DNA from: Boseongicola sp.
Lineage (GTDB): Bacteria > Pseudomonadota > Alphaproteobacteria > Rhodobacterales > Rhodobacteraceae
Length of the DNA: 33,453 nucleotides
Direction of reading: 5' to 3'
Assembly (NCBI GenBank): GCA_028818055.1
Contig: JAPPOI010000230.1
Coordinates: 1-33,453, forward strand
This document shows, piece by piece, positions 1 through 8,902 of the stretch (positions within the stretch are counted from its first letter, which is position 1; each line of letters starts with the position of its first letter). The position numbers were made by a program, and so were the translations under genes. A model generated the notes under the pieces. The model was not told where the DNA came from and searched no databases. It saw only the letters and a program-made list of their open reading frames with translations.

Positions 1-36
1 GGCCTGCATCTGTGCCGCGGTGAGGAGTTCAGTCAT
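1..36 (-). CDS. NAD(P)H-hydrate epimerase/dehydratase, N-terminal fragment
   Basis: Only the first twelve codons are inside the window, reading leftward: MTELLTAAQMQA. This opening resembles the N-terminus of the bifunctional NAD(P)H-hydrate epimerase / ADP-dependent dehydratase (NnrE/NnrD, YjeF type), whose family often begins ExLLTxxQMR. The enzyme repairs NADH or NADPH that has become hydrated and inactive. In Rhodobacteraceae this gene is commonly found next to glnB-glnA, which agrees with the neighbourhood here. The identification depends on twelve residues plus context, so it is tentative. The gene is cut by the left edge of the window. Confidence 0.55.
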   Translation of the reverse strand, partial: MTELLTAAQMQA

Positions 37-78
37 GCCCTGACATTGCAATGGCAATGACCTGAAAACAACAAAAGA

Positions 79-104
79 CCGGAGAAATCCTCCGGCCTTT
101 GTTT
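79..104. terminator. Hairpin terminator behind the broken small gene
   Basis: The arms ccggag (79-84) and ctccgg (90-95) enclose a five-base loop. T-rich tracts follow on the plus side, and an A-rich tract on the left gives a T-tract on the minus strand. It lies about 50 bases downstream of the small exported-protein gene on the minus strand and would end that transcript. The stem is short, so moderate strength is assumed. Confidence 0.55.
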
Positions 105-155
105 TGTTTCGACCGGCGCCAACTTGGGACGGCGCCGGTCGTATGTCTCCCACAG

Positions 156-404
156 TTACTGCAGGATAGCGTTGATCTTGTGCTTGACGCGCGCTTCGGC
201 ACGACCGTTGCGCTCGATGTCGCTGTCGACCGACAGGAACGCCAGCGAATTGATCTAAGCGTCGCTCAAGCCAGAAGCGTCTACCGTGAAGCCATATTCG
301 TTCAGGGTTTCCTGAGCGGATTCAACATGAGGCGAGTTCATTGCGGAAGCTACGCCGGCAATGCCCAAAGTTGCGACAAGTACGGTTGGGAAGATCGGTT
401 TCAT
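156..404 (-). pseudogene. Small exported protein interrupted by an in-frame TAG
   Basis: From the ATG at 404 (preceded by tgggaa, a plausible ribosome site) the frame encodes a signal peptide (MKPIFPTVLVATLGIAGVASA, cleavage near residue 21) and a short mature region ending GLSDA at residue 49. Codon 50 is TAG (255-257). The same frame then continues for 32 codons to TAA at 156-158, giving INSLAFLSVDSD followed by a basic helix ending NAILQ. The continuation looks like normal coding sequence, and one C-to-T change from CAG (Gln) would create the stop. I therefore read this as an 82-residue secreted protein gene with a nonsense mutation. A functional 49-residue product or a sequencing error cannot be excluded. 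I do not recognise the function. Confidence 0.65.
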
Positions 405-1257
<853 letters not shown>

Positions 1258-1291
1258 CTCCACTCATTAACTCAATCCAAGAGGGAAACTC

Positions 1292-2698
1292 ATGAGTAAA
1301 GCAGACGTCTTGAAGACGATTAAAGATGAGGACGTCGAATACGTCGACATCCGCTTCACTGACCCGCGTGGCAAGCTGCAGCACGTGACAGTGATGTCGG
1401 ATCAAGTTGACGAGGACTTCCTCGACGAAGGTTTCATGTTCGACGGTTCTTCCATCGCAGGCTGGAAGTCGATCGACCAGTCAGACATGAAACTGATGCC
1501 AGACACCGGCTCGGCCTACATGGACCCGTTCTATGCTGAAAAGACCATGGCAGTTCATTGCTCGATCCTCGAGCCTGACACTGGCGAAGCTTATGAGCGT
1601 GACCCACGCGGAACCGCCGAAAAAGCAGAAGCGTACTTGAAGTCTTCGGGCATCGGCGACGTGGCTTACTTCGGTCCGGAAGCCGAGTTCTTCCTCTTTG
1701 ACGACGTCAAGTACTCGACCGAAATGAACAAAGTGTCCTACGAGGTCGACGCTCTGGACGCATCCTGGAACACAGACACCGACTATGAAATGGGCAACAT
1801 GGGCCACCGCCCTGGTGTCAAAGGCGGTTACTTCCCTGTTCCCCCAATTGATGACGGCCAGGACATCCGTTCAGAAATGCTTTCGACGATGAAGCGCATC
1901 GGCATGAAGGTTGACAAGCATCACCACGAGGTTGCGTCATGTCAGCACGAGCTTGGCTTGATCTTCTCGTCGCTGACCGATCAGGGCGACAACCTTCAGA
2001 AGTACAAGTACGTCATCCATCAGGTTGCGCATGCGTACGGCAAGTCGGCAACGTTCATGCCAAAGCCGATCGCAGGCGACAACGGTACTGGCATGCACGT
2101 CAACATGTCGATCTGGAAGGACAACAAGCCTCTCTTCGCTGGCGACAAATACGCCGACCTGTCTCAGGAAGCTCTCTACTATATCGGCGGCATCTTGAAG
2201 CACGCAAAAGCACTGAACGCTTTCACCAACCCATCGACCAACTCGTACAAGCGTCTGATCCCAGGCTTCGAGGCTCCGGTTCTGCGCGCGTATTCGGCTC
2301 GTAACCGTTCGGGTTGTGTTCGTATTCCTTGGACAGAAAGCCCAAAAGCCAAGCGCGTCGAAGCACGTTTCCCGGATCCATCCGCAAACCCTTACCTCTG
2401 CTTCGCAGCTCTGCTTATGGCTGGCCTCGACGGCATCAAGAACAAGATCGATCCTGGCGAAGCCATGGACAAAGACTTGTACGACCTGCCACCAGAAGAG
2501 CTGGAAGGCATTCCAACTGTTTGTGCAAGCTTGCGTGAAGCCATGGACGAACTAGAAGCCGACATGGACTTCCTGACAGCTGGCGATGTGTTCACCAAAG
2601 ACCAGATCGAAGGCTACATGGACCTGAAGTGGGAAGAGATTTACGCTTACGAGCACACACCTCACCCCATGGAATTCAAAATGTACTACAGCTGCTGA
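1292..2698 (+). CDS. glnA: Type I glutamine synthetase
   Basis: This 468-residue protein condenses glutamate and ammonia to glutamine with ATP and is the main route of ammonium assimilation. The beta-grasp N-terminal domain (to about residue 100) is followed by the catalytic domain with family signatures: FDGSSIAGW near residue 50, GPEAEFFLFD near 130, the ATP-binding GDNGTGMHVN near 265, and the NRSGCVRIP region around 345. The adenylylation tyrosine is present as Tyr397 in KDLYDLPPEE, so activity can be controlled by GlnE under PII control. Length matches dodecameric GSI-beta enzymes. The start ATG at 1292 has a GAGGG element at suitable spacing. It is the second gene of the glnB-glnA unit and ends at a strong terminator. 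Confidence 0.97.
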   Translation: MSKADVLKTIKDEDVEYVDIRFTDPRGKLQHVTVMSDQVDEDFLDEGFMFDGSSIAGWKSIDQSDMKLMPDTGSAYMDPFYAEKTMAVHCSILEPDTGEAYERDPRGTAEKAEAYLKSSGIGDVAYFGPEAEFFLFDDVKYSTEMNKVSYEVDALDASWNTDTDYEMGNMGHRPGVKGGYFPVPPIDDGQDIRSEMLSTMKRIGMKVDKHHHEVASCQHELGLIFSSLTDQGDNLQKYKYVIHQVAHAYGKSATFMPKPIAGDNGTGMHVNMSIWKDNKPLFAGDKYADLSQEALYYIGGILKHAKALNAFTNPSTNSYKRLIPGFEAPVLRAYSARNRSGCVRIPWTESPKAKRVEARFPDPSANPYLCFAALLMAGLDGIKNKIDPGEAMDKDLYDLPPEELEGIPTVCASLREAMDELEADMDFLTAGDVFTKDQIEGYMDLKWEEIYAYEHTPHPMEFKMYYSC

Positions 2699-2720
2699 TC
2701 TCTTCGATCAGTGCAAACAG

Positions 2721-2750
2721 AAAGGCGCCCTTGTTGGGGCGCCTTTTTTT
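2721..2750 (+). terminator. Rho-independent terminator of glnBA
   Basis: A perfect ten-base stem (aaaggcgccc at 2721-2730, gggcgccttt at 2737-2746) has a six-base loop and runs into a T tract to 2750. It starts 22 bases after the glnA stop codon. It also separates glnA from the convergent LysR gene. Confidence 0.93.
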
Positions 2751-2783
2751 CGTTCCGCCTGCCACAACAGATTTCGCTTAAAG

Positions 2784-3725
2784 CTATTCCATCCAGTTTT
2801 CGATCTGCCCCAGAACTGCAACTTCACCATCTTCGTTGAGATCTGCCAGATCTTTCAAAACCTCGTCTTTACCTTTTTCGATTTCGTCGACGATGGCGGA
2901 TAGGGCGTTTTCGATCGCTACGGAAAGTTTGGGATCAAGATCATCGCGCCAAACAGCCCACGCCGGATGCGAGAATGTCGGCGCTTCGGGCACCAAATGA
3001 AGTGAGCCGTCGTCCAGAAATCTGCGCGCATAACGCGCCGGAAGATACGCCGCCATTTTCCTTGAACGTATGAACTCAGCGGTCATCGCCCCAAGCGAAA
3101 ACGTCATTCCCGGGTTGGTGAGATTAGGAAGATGCAACGCGTGCGCCTGAACGAACTCAGCGCCCCAATCCACCATAATGTAGCGCGTGGAAAGCGTATC
3201 TATCGAAGCCCCCGACCAGGAAGCACAGAGTATCAACTCTTCCGAAAGCAATTCCTTTGTTCGCAGTCCCGGACGAAGTTGCGGCGTGTACATGAGTGCA
3301 AACTGTATCACCCCTTCGAGCAGATACCGGGTTAGCCGGTCCGGCAGTCCGATCTCGGCGCGAATGCTTACGTCGGGCATCTCCTTTACAACTGAATCGA
3401 TCAGGCGGAACCCTAGCCGCGGCCAAAGCGAGTATTGTGCGCCGATTGATAACGTCTTTGAGAACCCTTCGGGTACGGCGATTTGCTGGCGAGCCTCTTC
3501 CCAAATCTTGATCAAGCTAAGCGCATAACTTTCAAACTCGCGCCCGGCGGGCGTAAGTGACACGCCCGCTTTGGACCGCGCAAATAGCGGACGGCCCAAC
3601 TGCTCTTCGAGCCGAAGAATGCGCTGGCTAACAGCAGATTGAGTTACGAACAACCGGTCCGCGGCATGCACAAAACTACCGGTAGCAGCAACTTCCAAAA
3701 ACGATCGGATCAGTGTGATGTCCAT
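2784..3725 (-). CDS. LysR-family transcriptional regulator
   Basis: This 313-residue DNA-binding regulator has an N-terminal winged helix-turn-helix (residues 1-60: MDITLIRSFLEV, then FVHAADRLFVTQSAVSQRI with the recognition helix) and a C-terminal periplasmic-binding-like effector domain. The start is placed at the ATG at 3725, because LysR proteins begin a few residues before the L-x-x-F motif. The upstream in-frame codons to 3761 look non-family, and neither start has a strong ribosome site. A C-terminal extension rich in acidic residues (KGKDEVLKDLADLNEDGEV) is longer than usual. The gene is divergent from a small lipoprotein gene and outer-membrane protein gene, which may be targets, although adjacency is the only evidence. 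The effector is unknown. Confidence 0.88.
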   Translation of the reverse strand: MDITLIRSFLEVAATGSFVHAADRLFVTQSAVSQRILRLEEQLGRPLFARSKAGVSLTPAGREFESYALSLIKIWEEARQQIAVPEGFSKTLSIGAQYSLWPRLGFRLIDSVVKEMPDVSIRAEIGLPDRLTRYLLEGVIQFALMYTPQLRPGLRTKELLSEELILCASWSGASIDTLSTRYIMVDWGAEFVQAHALHLPNLTNPGMTFSLGAMTAEFIRSRKMAAYLPARYARRFLDDGSLHLVPEAPTFSHPAWAVWRDDLDPKLSVAIENALSAIVDEIEKGKDEVLKDLADLNEDGEVAVLGQIENWME

Positions 3726-3880
3726 GCGTTCATATATAAGTAAAACTGGTTTGAAATACAATTATTTTGCGTTTTTCTAATTCATCAATCGTAGCTAAAT
3801 CACTCAAACGAAGCCAAAGCGCCGGATCAGCCGGCACCGAGGCGCCGCGCTTGTGCGGCTTAGATACGGAAGAAAAGAGC

Positions 3881-4066
3881 ATGAAACTCTTGGGAATTGT
3901 AATGGCCTTAACCTCAGTTGTGGGCCTTTCAGCCTGCACTTCGGATCAGGTGATCGACAATTCAGTCGGTGTCGCGGCTGGTGCAACAAAAGTGGTCGCT
4001 AAAGGTGTCGTTGGCGCCGGCAAATTGGCTGTCAAAGGCGGTCGGGCGATCGTCTCTGACAAATAA
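3881..4066 (+). CDS. Small lipoprotein
   Basis: This 61-residue protein begins with a lipoprotein signal peptide, MKLLGIVMALTSVVGLSAC. The lipobox LSAC places the lipidated cysteine at residue 19. The mature part is short, rich in Gly, Ala, Val and Lys (VAAGATKVVAKGVVGAGKLA), and probably an amphipathic helix at the envelope. The ATG at 3881 has an AGAAAAGAG stretch just ahead. An outer-membrane protein gene follows 37 bases downstream in the same direction, and the two could be co-transcribed. It somewhat resembles entericidin-like small lipoproteins, but I do not assign a function. Confidence 0.72.
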   Translation: MKLLGIVMALTSVVGLSACTSDQVIDNSVGVAAGATKVVAKGVVGAGKLAVKGGRAIVSDK

Positions 4067-4103
4067 CTTTTCCCTCGCTTTCACTCCCTGAAAGGAAACT
4101 TGA

Positions 4104-4937
4104 ATGAAACTATCACTCACGACTGTAAGCGTGCTTGCCATCTCGGCGATGATCGCCAGCCAAGCCGCTGCTCAGAACCTGGTCGGTGGCGACTCTGTCG
4201 CTGCTGAGCGCAACGAAGACCTTATGGAAGCAATCGACGACGATGCCGTTCGTGAACTCGACCGGTTCGGCAACGAAGGCCGTCCGCAAGGCTTCAATGG
4301 CTCGGTCGCATTCCGCGGCATTGCACAAGATGGCAACACCGAAAGCTTGAGCGTCGGCATTGGCTCAGACATGAACTACGTCTGGGGTCCAAACGGGGTC
4401 GAGCTACAGCTTAACTACTCGTACAGCGACGACGATTCATCTCCGGCGGAAGAAAGTCTTTTCTACGGACTTGAGTACACACGCGACTTCAACCCGACTC
4501 TGTTTGGCTTTGCCAAGCTGCAAGGCTCGGTGAATGACGCAACGGACGCGCAGTTTCGCTCGGACACTTTTGTCAGCTTTGGTGCCGGTTACCGCATCTA
4601 CTCGACACCTACGGTTCAGTGGTCGGTACAAGCAGGTCCTGGTTACCGGTTTGCAGACCTTGCCAACGTAGCCTCGGCTGACATTGATGAAGCGGCATTC
4701 GGTATCGGTTCTGACTACTCGCACATGTTGTCTGACACAGTGTTCCTCACGAACGACACAGACATTATTACGTCGAGTTCAGATACGGCCGTGTTCAACG
4801 ACTTCGCGATCAACGTCGCTATGACGGAGTCGCTTGCCCTTCGTACAAGCCTTTTGACCGAGTACCACACGGACCCAGGCAGCGCGAAAAGCACTGACAA
4901 TACGTTCGGCGTATCTCTGGTATACTCGTTCAACTGA
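4104..4937 (+). CDS. DUF481-like outer membrane beta-barrel protein
   Basis: This 277-residue protein has a Sec signal peptide (cleavage after residue 23, in SQAAAQ) and an acidic linker to about residue 60. A series of amphipathic beta strands follows (FNGSVAFRGIAQDGNTESLSVGI, VELQLNYSYSDDDS, FYGLEYTRDF, FVSFGAGYRIY, VQWSVQAGPGYRFAD), ending in the terminal aromatic SLVYSFN that outer-membrane barrels use for BAM recognition. The pattern GxxxxxGNTES and the ending fit the DUF481/YdiY-like family of outer-membrane proteins. Substrate or pore function is unknown. The start has a clear AAGGAAAC ribosome site. The gene follows the small lipoprotein gene and ends in a strong hairpin. Confidence 0.82.
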   Translation: MKLSLTTVSVLAISAMIASQAAAQNLVGGDSVAAERNEDLMEAIDDDAVRELDRFGNEGRPQGFNGSVAFRGIAQDGNTESLSVGIGSDMNYVWGPNGVELQLNYSYSDDDSSPAEESLFYGLEYTRDFNPTLFGFAKLQGSVNDATDAQFRSDTFVSFGAGYRIYSTPTVQWSVQAGPGYRFADLANVASADIDEAAFGIGSDYSHMLSDTVFLTNDTDIITSSSDTAVFNDFAINVAMTESLALRTSLLTEYHTDPGSAKSTDNTFGVSLVYSFN

Positions 4938-4978
4938 CGCGCGGCGTCCGCGCCCAGGGAGGCGCGTTGGATGAAGAA

Positions 4979-5010
4979 AGGGGCGGCACTGACAAGTGCC
5001 GCCCCTCTTG
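4979..5010. terminator. Strong hairpin terminator between convergent genes
   Basis: A perfect twelve-base stem (aggggcggcact at 4979-4990, agtgccgcccct at 4995-5006) has the four-base loop gaca and is followed by a weak T tract. It lies between the outer-membrane protein gene (plus) and the SDR gene (minus) and can serve both. Part of the stem also pairs with 5029-5040 in an alternative hairpin. Confidence 0.8.
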
Positions 5011-5068
5011 TTCAGTCTAGCCTTCAAAGGCACTTGTCAGAACAAATGCCTGAATGAATGGACTTTGA

Positions 5069-6019
5069 TCAGAACCGCCAAGTGAAACCTGTTGCTTCCT
5101 CGGATACTTCCCACAATTTGACCATGACGGATTTGTCGTAGGCGTGAGGATGCAGCGTTCCTTTCCCAACCGGGCCGACAAACTCCATTCGCCCCGTCGG
5201 GCCATACAATGCCCGCTGTTCAAGCCCGTCTTCTGTGGCACACATGACTTCTGGCCACGATCCCTTCTCGGCTGATTGTGTGATTGGCAACTTAGCCATG
5301 AACCAAAACATGACACGTGTGGCCAGGTTCGCACTGGTTTGGACCAGCGATGTTCGAGACGCACCGGGATGGCAGACATACACTTCCACGTCAGATTTGT
5401 TCGCCACTGCCAAGCGGTCCTGCAATTCGTATGCGAACATCATCTGCGCCAATTTGCTCTGACAATAGGTTCGGTTCTGGTGATAATTCTCGTCCCAGTT
5501 CATATCGTCGAACTGGATGGTTTTGATGCCCATGTTATAGCCAAGACTGCTGACCACGACGATCCTGCCCTTTGAAGCCTCGATGCGCTCGTACAGCAAC
5601 CCGCAAAGCAAAAAGTGTCCGTAGTGGTTTGTACCCAACATGCTTTCGTGACCATCCACGGTCAGTTTCTGTGTCGGTACTTGCGCAATTGCTGCATTGC
5701 AGATTAGTGCATCGATTTGGGGAACGGTCTTTAAAACTTCAGCAGCAGCTGCTCGGACACTGGCTAACGACGCGAGATCCAATACGACAAAACCAACGTC
5801 CGCTTGCGCGCCGAATTCCTGTTTTAGCGCACTGACCGCCGCTTTCGATTTTTCTTCAGATCGATTCATCATGACTACACTCGCGCCCTTCTTCAGGAGC
5901 GTTCGTGTGGCTTGAAATCCAGCGCCGGCATTGGCACCGGTGATAATGTAAGTTCTACCTTCGAGGTCACCGAGGCGTTCCGGGGTCCAACCTTTGGGTC
6001 CGAACTGGGTATCTGGCAT
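5069..6019 (-). CDS. Short-chain dehydrogenase/reductase
   Basis: This 316-residue NAD(P)-dependent oxidoreductase has a Rossmann fold. The cofactor motif TGANAGAGF (TGxxxGxG) lies near residue 28, the NAA motif in ALICNAAIAQ near 108, the catalytic serine in IVVVSSLG, and the active-site YxxxK in TYCQSKLAQ near 185. The tail beyond residue 215 carries an extended substrate region (SAEKGSWPEVMCA), as in retinol-dehydrogenase or protochlorophyllide-reductase-like SDRs. The substrate is unknown. The start ATG at 6019 has an AGAAAGAG ribosome site. It is divergent from an AraC-type regulator gene with 170 bases between, an arrangement in which the regulator commonly controls the oxidoreductase gene. 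Confidence 0.88.
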   Translation of the reverse strand: MPDTQFGPKGWTPERLGDLEGRTYIITGANAGAGFQATRTLLKKGASVVMMNRSEEKSKAAVSALKQEFGAQADVGFVVLDLASLASVRAAAAEVLKTVPQIDALICNAAIAQVPTQKLTVDGHESMLGTNHYGHFLLCGLLYERIEASKGRIVVVSSLGYNMGIKTIQFDDMNWDENYHQNRTYCQSKLAQMMFAYELQDRLAVANKSDVEVYVCHPGASRTSLVQTSANLATRVMFWFMAKLPITQSAEKGSWPEVMCATEDGLEQRALYGPTGRMEFVGPVGKGTLHPHAYDKSVMVKLWEVSEEATGFTWRF

Positions 6020-6189
6020 TGTCTTTCTCTTTCTGACACCGGCGGCAAAGCCGATAAAAACTTTGTTCCTGTCTCTAAATTGTAAATATCTATCTGGGTG
6101 GTATAAAAATAGACGCTATTGTCGCATTTACTTGCCTAATTGTATCATATTGCTTGTAATTGACGCACTGATGATTTTAAATCGACCTC

Positions 6190-7083
6190 ATGAGCAAGGA
6201 CCAGATCAAGCGAATTATCGCAGAACGAACTGATAGAGACGGACTGACGGCTACCAGTGTAGATGGCGTGAGCTTGTTTCGGGCCACGAAAGCCGTTCCG
6301 TGCGTCCCCGCCGTCTATGAGCCCTGCGTGGTGGCAATTGTAAGTGGGGCTAAGGAAGCCGTTCTGGATGGCAAAAAATACATCTACGACAACAACCAAT
6401 ATCTCTGCTGTCCAATGTCGATGCCGGTCAACGCCGGCACACCCACGGCATCACCTGAGACGCCCCTCTATGGTGCCCTCATTTCTTTGAACGCACGCGT
6501 ACTGACAGAAGTTGCGATGGAAATGGAATCCGCCGGAGACACACTTCCTCGAAACAAAAGCGGCTCAAGCGCACAAGGTATCAAACTTTCTCATTGGGAC
6601 GACGCCTTTTCCGATGCGCTTTTAAGGCTTCTGCAACTCGGGCAAAACCCGACCGATACGGCGGTGCTCGGAGCTTCGCGCTTACGAGAGTTGTACTATG
6701 CAATATTGAAGGGGGAAGCTGGCGTCTTTGCCCGCCAGGCTTTTGGCGCCGGAAATGCAATTTCACGCTCTATCGCACACGTTTCGTCAAAATTGGACGA
6801 GCCGATTTCGATTGATGACATGGCAAACCGAGCGGGTATGAGCCGGGCGGTCTTCCACCGTAAATTTAAGCAAGCCACAACGATGTCGCCCATTCAATTC
6901 GTGAAGTCTATGCGATTGAACAATGCGGCAATGAAGATCGCAGGTGGCATGAAAGTAAACGAAGCCGCCACGGACGTTGGATATATCAGCCCGTCACAGT
7001 TTAGCCGCGAATTCAAGAGACTGTATGGTCAGTCACCAAGGCAATGGAGTGACGCTCATCAACTACCGATCGCCGTAGCCTGA
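6190..7083 (+). CDS. AraC-family transcriptional regulator
   Basis: This 297-residue regulator has an AraC_N-type sensor domain (about residues 20-175, including YEPCVVAIVSGAKEAVLDG and the Pro-rich VNAGTPTASPETP) and a C-terminal double helix-turn-helix. The first HTH is ISIDDMANRAGMSRAVFHRKFK. The second is KVNEAATDVGYISPSQFSREFK, followed by the signature GQSPRQW. This domain arrangement matches the YqhC-like group, whose members often activate adjacent oxidoreductase genes. Here the divergent neighbour is an SDR gene, so control of that gene is the simplest inference. The start ATG has no obvious ribosome site. The nitrile hydratase operon lies downstream in the same direction, 169 bases away. 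Confidence 0.88.
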   Translation: MSKDQIKRIIAERTDRDGLTATSVDGVSLFRATKAVPCVPAVYEPCVVAIVSGAKEAVLDGKKYIYDNNQYLCCPMSMPVNAGTPTASPETPLYGALISLNARVLTEVAMEMESAGDTLPRNKSGSSAQGIKLSHWDDAFSDALLRLLQLGQNPTDTAVLGASRLRELYYAILKGEAGVFARQAFGAGNAISRSIAHVSSKLDEPISIDDMANRAGMSRAVFHRKFKQATTMSPIQFVKSMRLNNAAMKIAGGMKVNEAATDVGYISPSQFSREFKRLYGQSPRQWSDAHQLPIAVA

Positions 7084-7252
7084 AGCCGAACGGTTTACAA
7101 AATTCGGTTACGCGAATTCGATCGCGCGGAACGATCGCCAAAAAGTACAGCAAAACACCAAGTTGCTAGATGGCTTTGGCGCCAGAGGACTGGCCTTTCC
7201 TTGAATTTGGGTCTTAACTCTCGTTGGACTTGAACCCTTGGAAAGACCTGCG

Positions 7253-7897
7253 ATGCCTAGTTTCGACGGAAAGAAGGCTGCCGAGCTTCACCGGCATCTT
7301 CATTCACATTTGCCTTCGGACCCTGCCCTTCGCGTAAAGGCGTTAGAAAGTCTGCTGGTCGAGAAAGGCCTGACGACCTCTGAAACCATCGACTCCTGGG
7401 TAGAAGCTTATAGCGATGAAATTGGCCCCAAGCGTGGTGCCAAAATCGTTGCAAGGGCTTGGGTTGATGACGGGTTTCGCGACCGGCTTTTGGCCAATGC
7501 AACCGAAGCGATCACCGAATTCGGGTTTGAAGGACGTGCTACGGCGCATCTGAAGGCTGTCGCCAACACAGTAGACACACACAATTTGATCGTGTGCACG
7601 CTTTGCTCTTGTTACCCATTCTCGATCTTGGGTGTTGCCCCAAACTGGTACAAGACGGCTGCCTACCGTTCTCGCGCGGTCCGTGATCCGCGTGGTGTTC
7701 TGGCAGAGTTCGGTGTCGACATTGCTCCGGATACGAAAGTGAATGTCTGGGACAGTACTGCTGAGCTTCGTTACATGGTTGTGCCTGAGCGGCCCAAAGG
7801 AACTGACGGCTGGACCGAGGAAGAGCTTGCCGCAATCGTCACGCGGAATTCCATGATTGGCACAGAACGTGATCTGGGCACCGGAGGCGATAGCTGA
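7253..7897 (+). CDS. nthA: Nitrile hydratase alpha subunit (cobalt type)
   Basis: This 214-residue subunit belongs to a metalloenzyme that hydrates nitriles to amides. The metal-binding claw is visible as VCTLCSCY, with Cys115, Cys118, Ser119 and Cys120. The threonine at the second position (CTLCSC rather than CSLCSC) is the mark of cobalt-type enzymes. The two later cysteines are normally oxidised to sulfinic and sulfenic acids. The ATG at 7253 is chosen because a GGAAAG ribosome site (7240-7245) stands seven bases ahead; the in-frame TTG at 7238 overlaps that site. The TGA overlaps the ATG of the beta-subunit gene by one base. The accessory-protein gene follows. No amidase gene accompanies the cluster in this window. 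Confidence 0.96.
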   Translation: MPSFDGKKAAELHRHLHSHLPSDPALRVKALESLLVEKGLTTSETIDSWVEAYSDEIGPKRGAKIVARAWVDDGFRDRLLANATEAITEFGFEGRATAHLKAVANTVDTHNLIVCTLCSCYPFSILGVAPNWYKTAAYRSRAVRDPRGVLAEFGVDIAPDTKVNVWDSTAELRYMVVPERPKGTDGWTEEELAAIVTRNSMIGTERDLGTGGDS

Positions 7898-8553
7898 TGG
7901 ATAGCGTACACGATCTGGGCGGCAAACAAGGCTTCGGCCCAATAGACGTGAACGAGCCGGATGAGCCGTTCCACGCTGAATGGGAGGGTCGCGCCTGGGG
8001 CATCACATGCAGCACGCGCGCCCCGAATGTTCCCATCGATTGGTGGCGGTTTGTCCGAGAGAATTCGGTTCCAACTGATTATCTCAGCCGCCCTTACTTC
8101 GACAGCTGGATCGAAACCGACATGATCACGATGATCGAGGCTGGGGTTTGCACAATTGATGAGCTGGCGACCGGGAAATCGGCCACCGAACCACTGGCCT
8201 CGGCAAAGCCGATGACGACTGAGGAATGTGTCAATCTGACTAAATCTGCATTCCGGCGTTTCGACGTGGAAGTCTCCTCTTCTCCAACTTTTTCCGTAGG
8301 TGATGCCGTGGTTGCCAACCTAACCGCCACCTCGGGACACACACGATTGCCTGCCTATGTGCGCGGCAAGCCCGGCATTATTCACAGCCACCACGGTGCA
8401 CATTTTTTTCCGGATGACTGTGCGAAAGGAAAAGAAAGAGCCGAACACCTTTACACCGTAGCATTTGCATCAAAAGACCTGTGGCCCGAAGCCTCAGAAA
8501 GCCCGGACATGGTGTATTTGGACCTTTGGGAAAGTTACCTCGGTGAACGGTGA
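7897..8553 (+). CDS. nthB: Nitrile hydratase beta subunit
   Basis: This 218-residue partner of the alpha subunit begins with the family signature MDSVHDLGGKQGFGPI. It contains the helical N-terminal region and a C-terminal SH3-like barrel with YVRGKPGIIHSHHGAHFFPDD and LYTVAF, then ends with the conserved DLWESYLGE. The beta subunit contributes arginines that hydrogen-bond to the oxidised cysteines of the alpha-subunit metal centre. The start overlaps the alpha stop codon, indicating translational coupling and matched production. The stop overlaps the start of the accessory-protein gene. Length is normal for the family. The sequence gives no reliable hint of substrate preference. Confidence 0.95.
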   Translation: MDSVHDLGGKQGFGPIDVNEPDEPFHAEWEGRAWGITCSTRAPNVPIDWWRFVRENSVPTDYLSRPYFDSWIETDMITMIEAGVCTIDELATGKSATEPLASAKPMTTEECVNLTKSAFRRFDVEVSSSPTFSVGDAVVANLTATSGHTRLPAYVRGKPGIIHSHHGAHFFPDDCAKGKERAEHLYTVAFASKDLWPEASESPDMVYLDLWESYLGER

Positions 8554-8902
8554 CATCGGTCAAACGCATTGGCTTAAGCTTGATGCTGAACCGGCATTTG
8601 ATGAGCCTTGGCAGGCTCAGATCATGGCCATGGTTGATGCGCTCAAACGATCGGGCACAATCGAACCAACCACATGGTCGGAAGCGTTCGGCGATGCCTT
8701 GGAAAACGCAAGACAAGGTGCCCTGCCCGATACGCTAGAGACGTATTACCAGATCGCGCTGGAAACGCTTGAGACATTGCTGGCCGCCGGTGATCTGGTG
8801 ACAAGCGAAGAGGCCCAACAGCGCAAGCAGGCATGGAGTGATGCTTACCTTACCACCCCTCACGGTCAGCCTGTCGAACTGAAAAGCGGCCAGTCCGACT
8901 AG
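8543..8902 (+). CDS. Nitrile hydratase accessory (activator) protein
   Basis: This 119-residue protein is a small helical nitrile hydratase accessory protein of the P14K/NhlE type, needed for cobalt insertion and cysteine oxidation in the alpha subunit. Family features are FDEPWQAQIMAMVDAL near the start and the central TWSEAFGDAL plus TYYQIALETLETLL. The start is placed at GTG 8543 because the GGGAAAG at 8527-8533 has good spacing and the protein then has family length. It overlaps the beta gene by eleven bases. An upstream ATG at 8465 would lie far inside the beta gene. Its stop shares the tetramer CTAG with the stop of the convergent dioxygenase-like gene. Confidence 0.88.
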   Translation: MNGDIGQTHWLKLDAEPAFDEPWQAQIMAMVDALKRSGTIEPTTWSEAFGDALENARQGALPDTLETYYQIALETLETLLAAGDLVTSEEAQQRKQAWSDAYLTTPHGQPVELKSGQSD

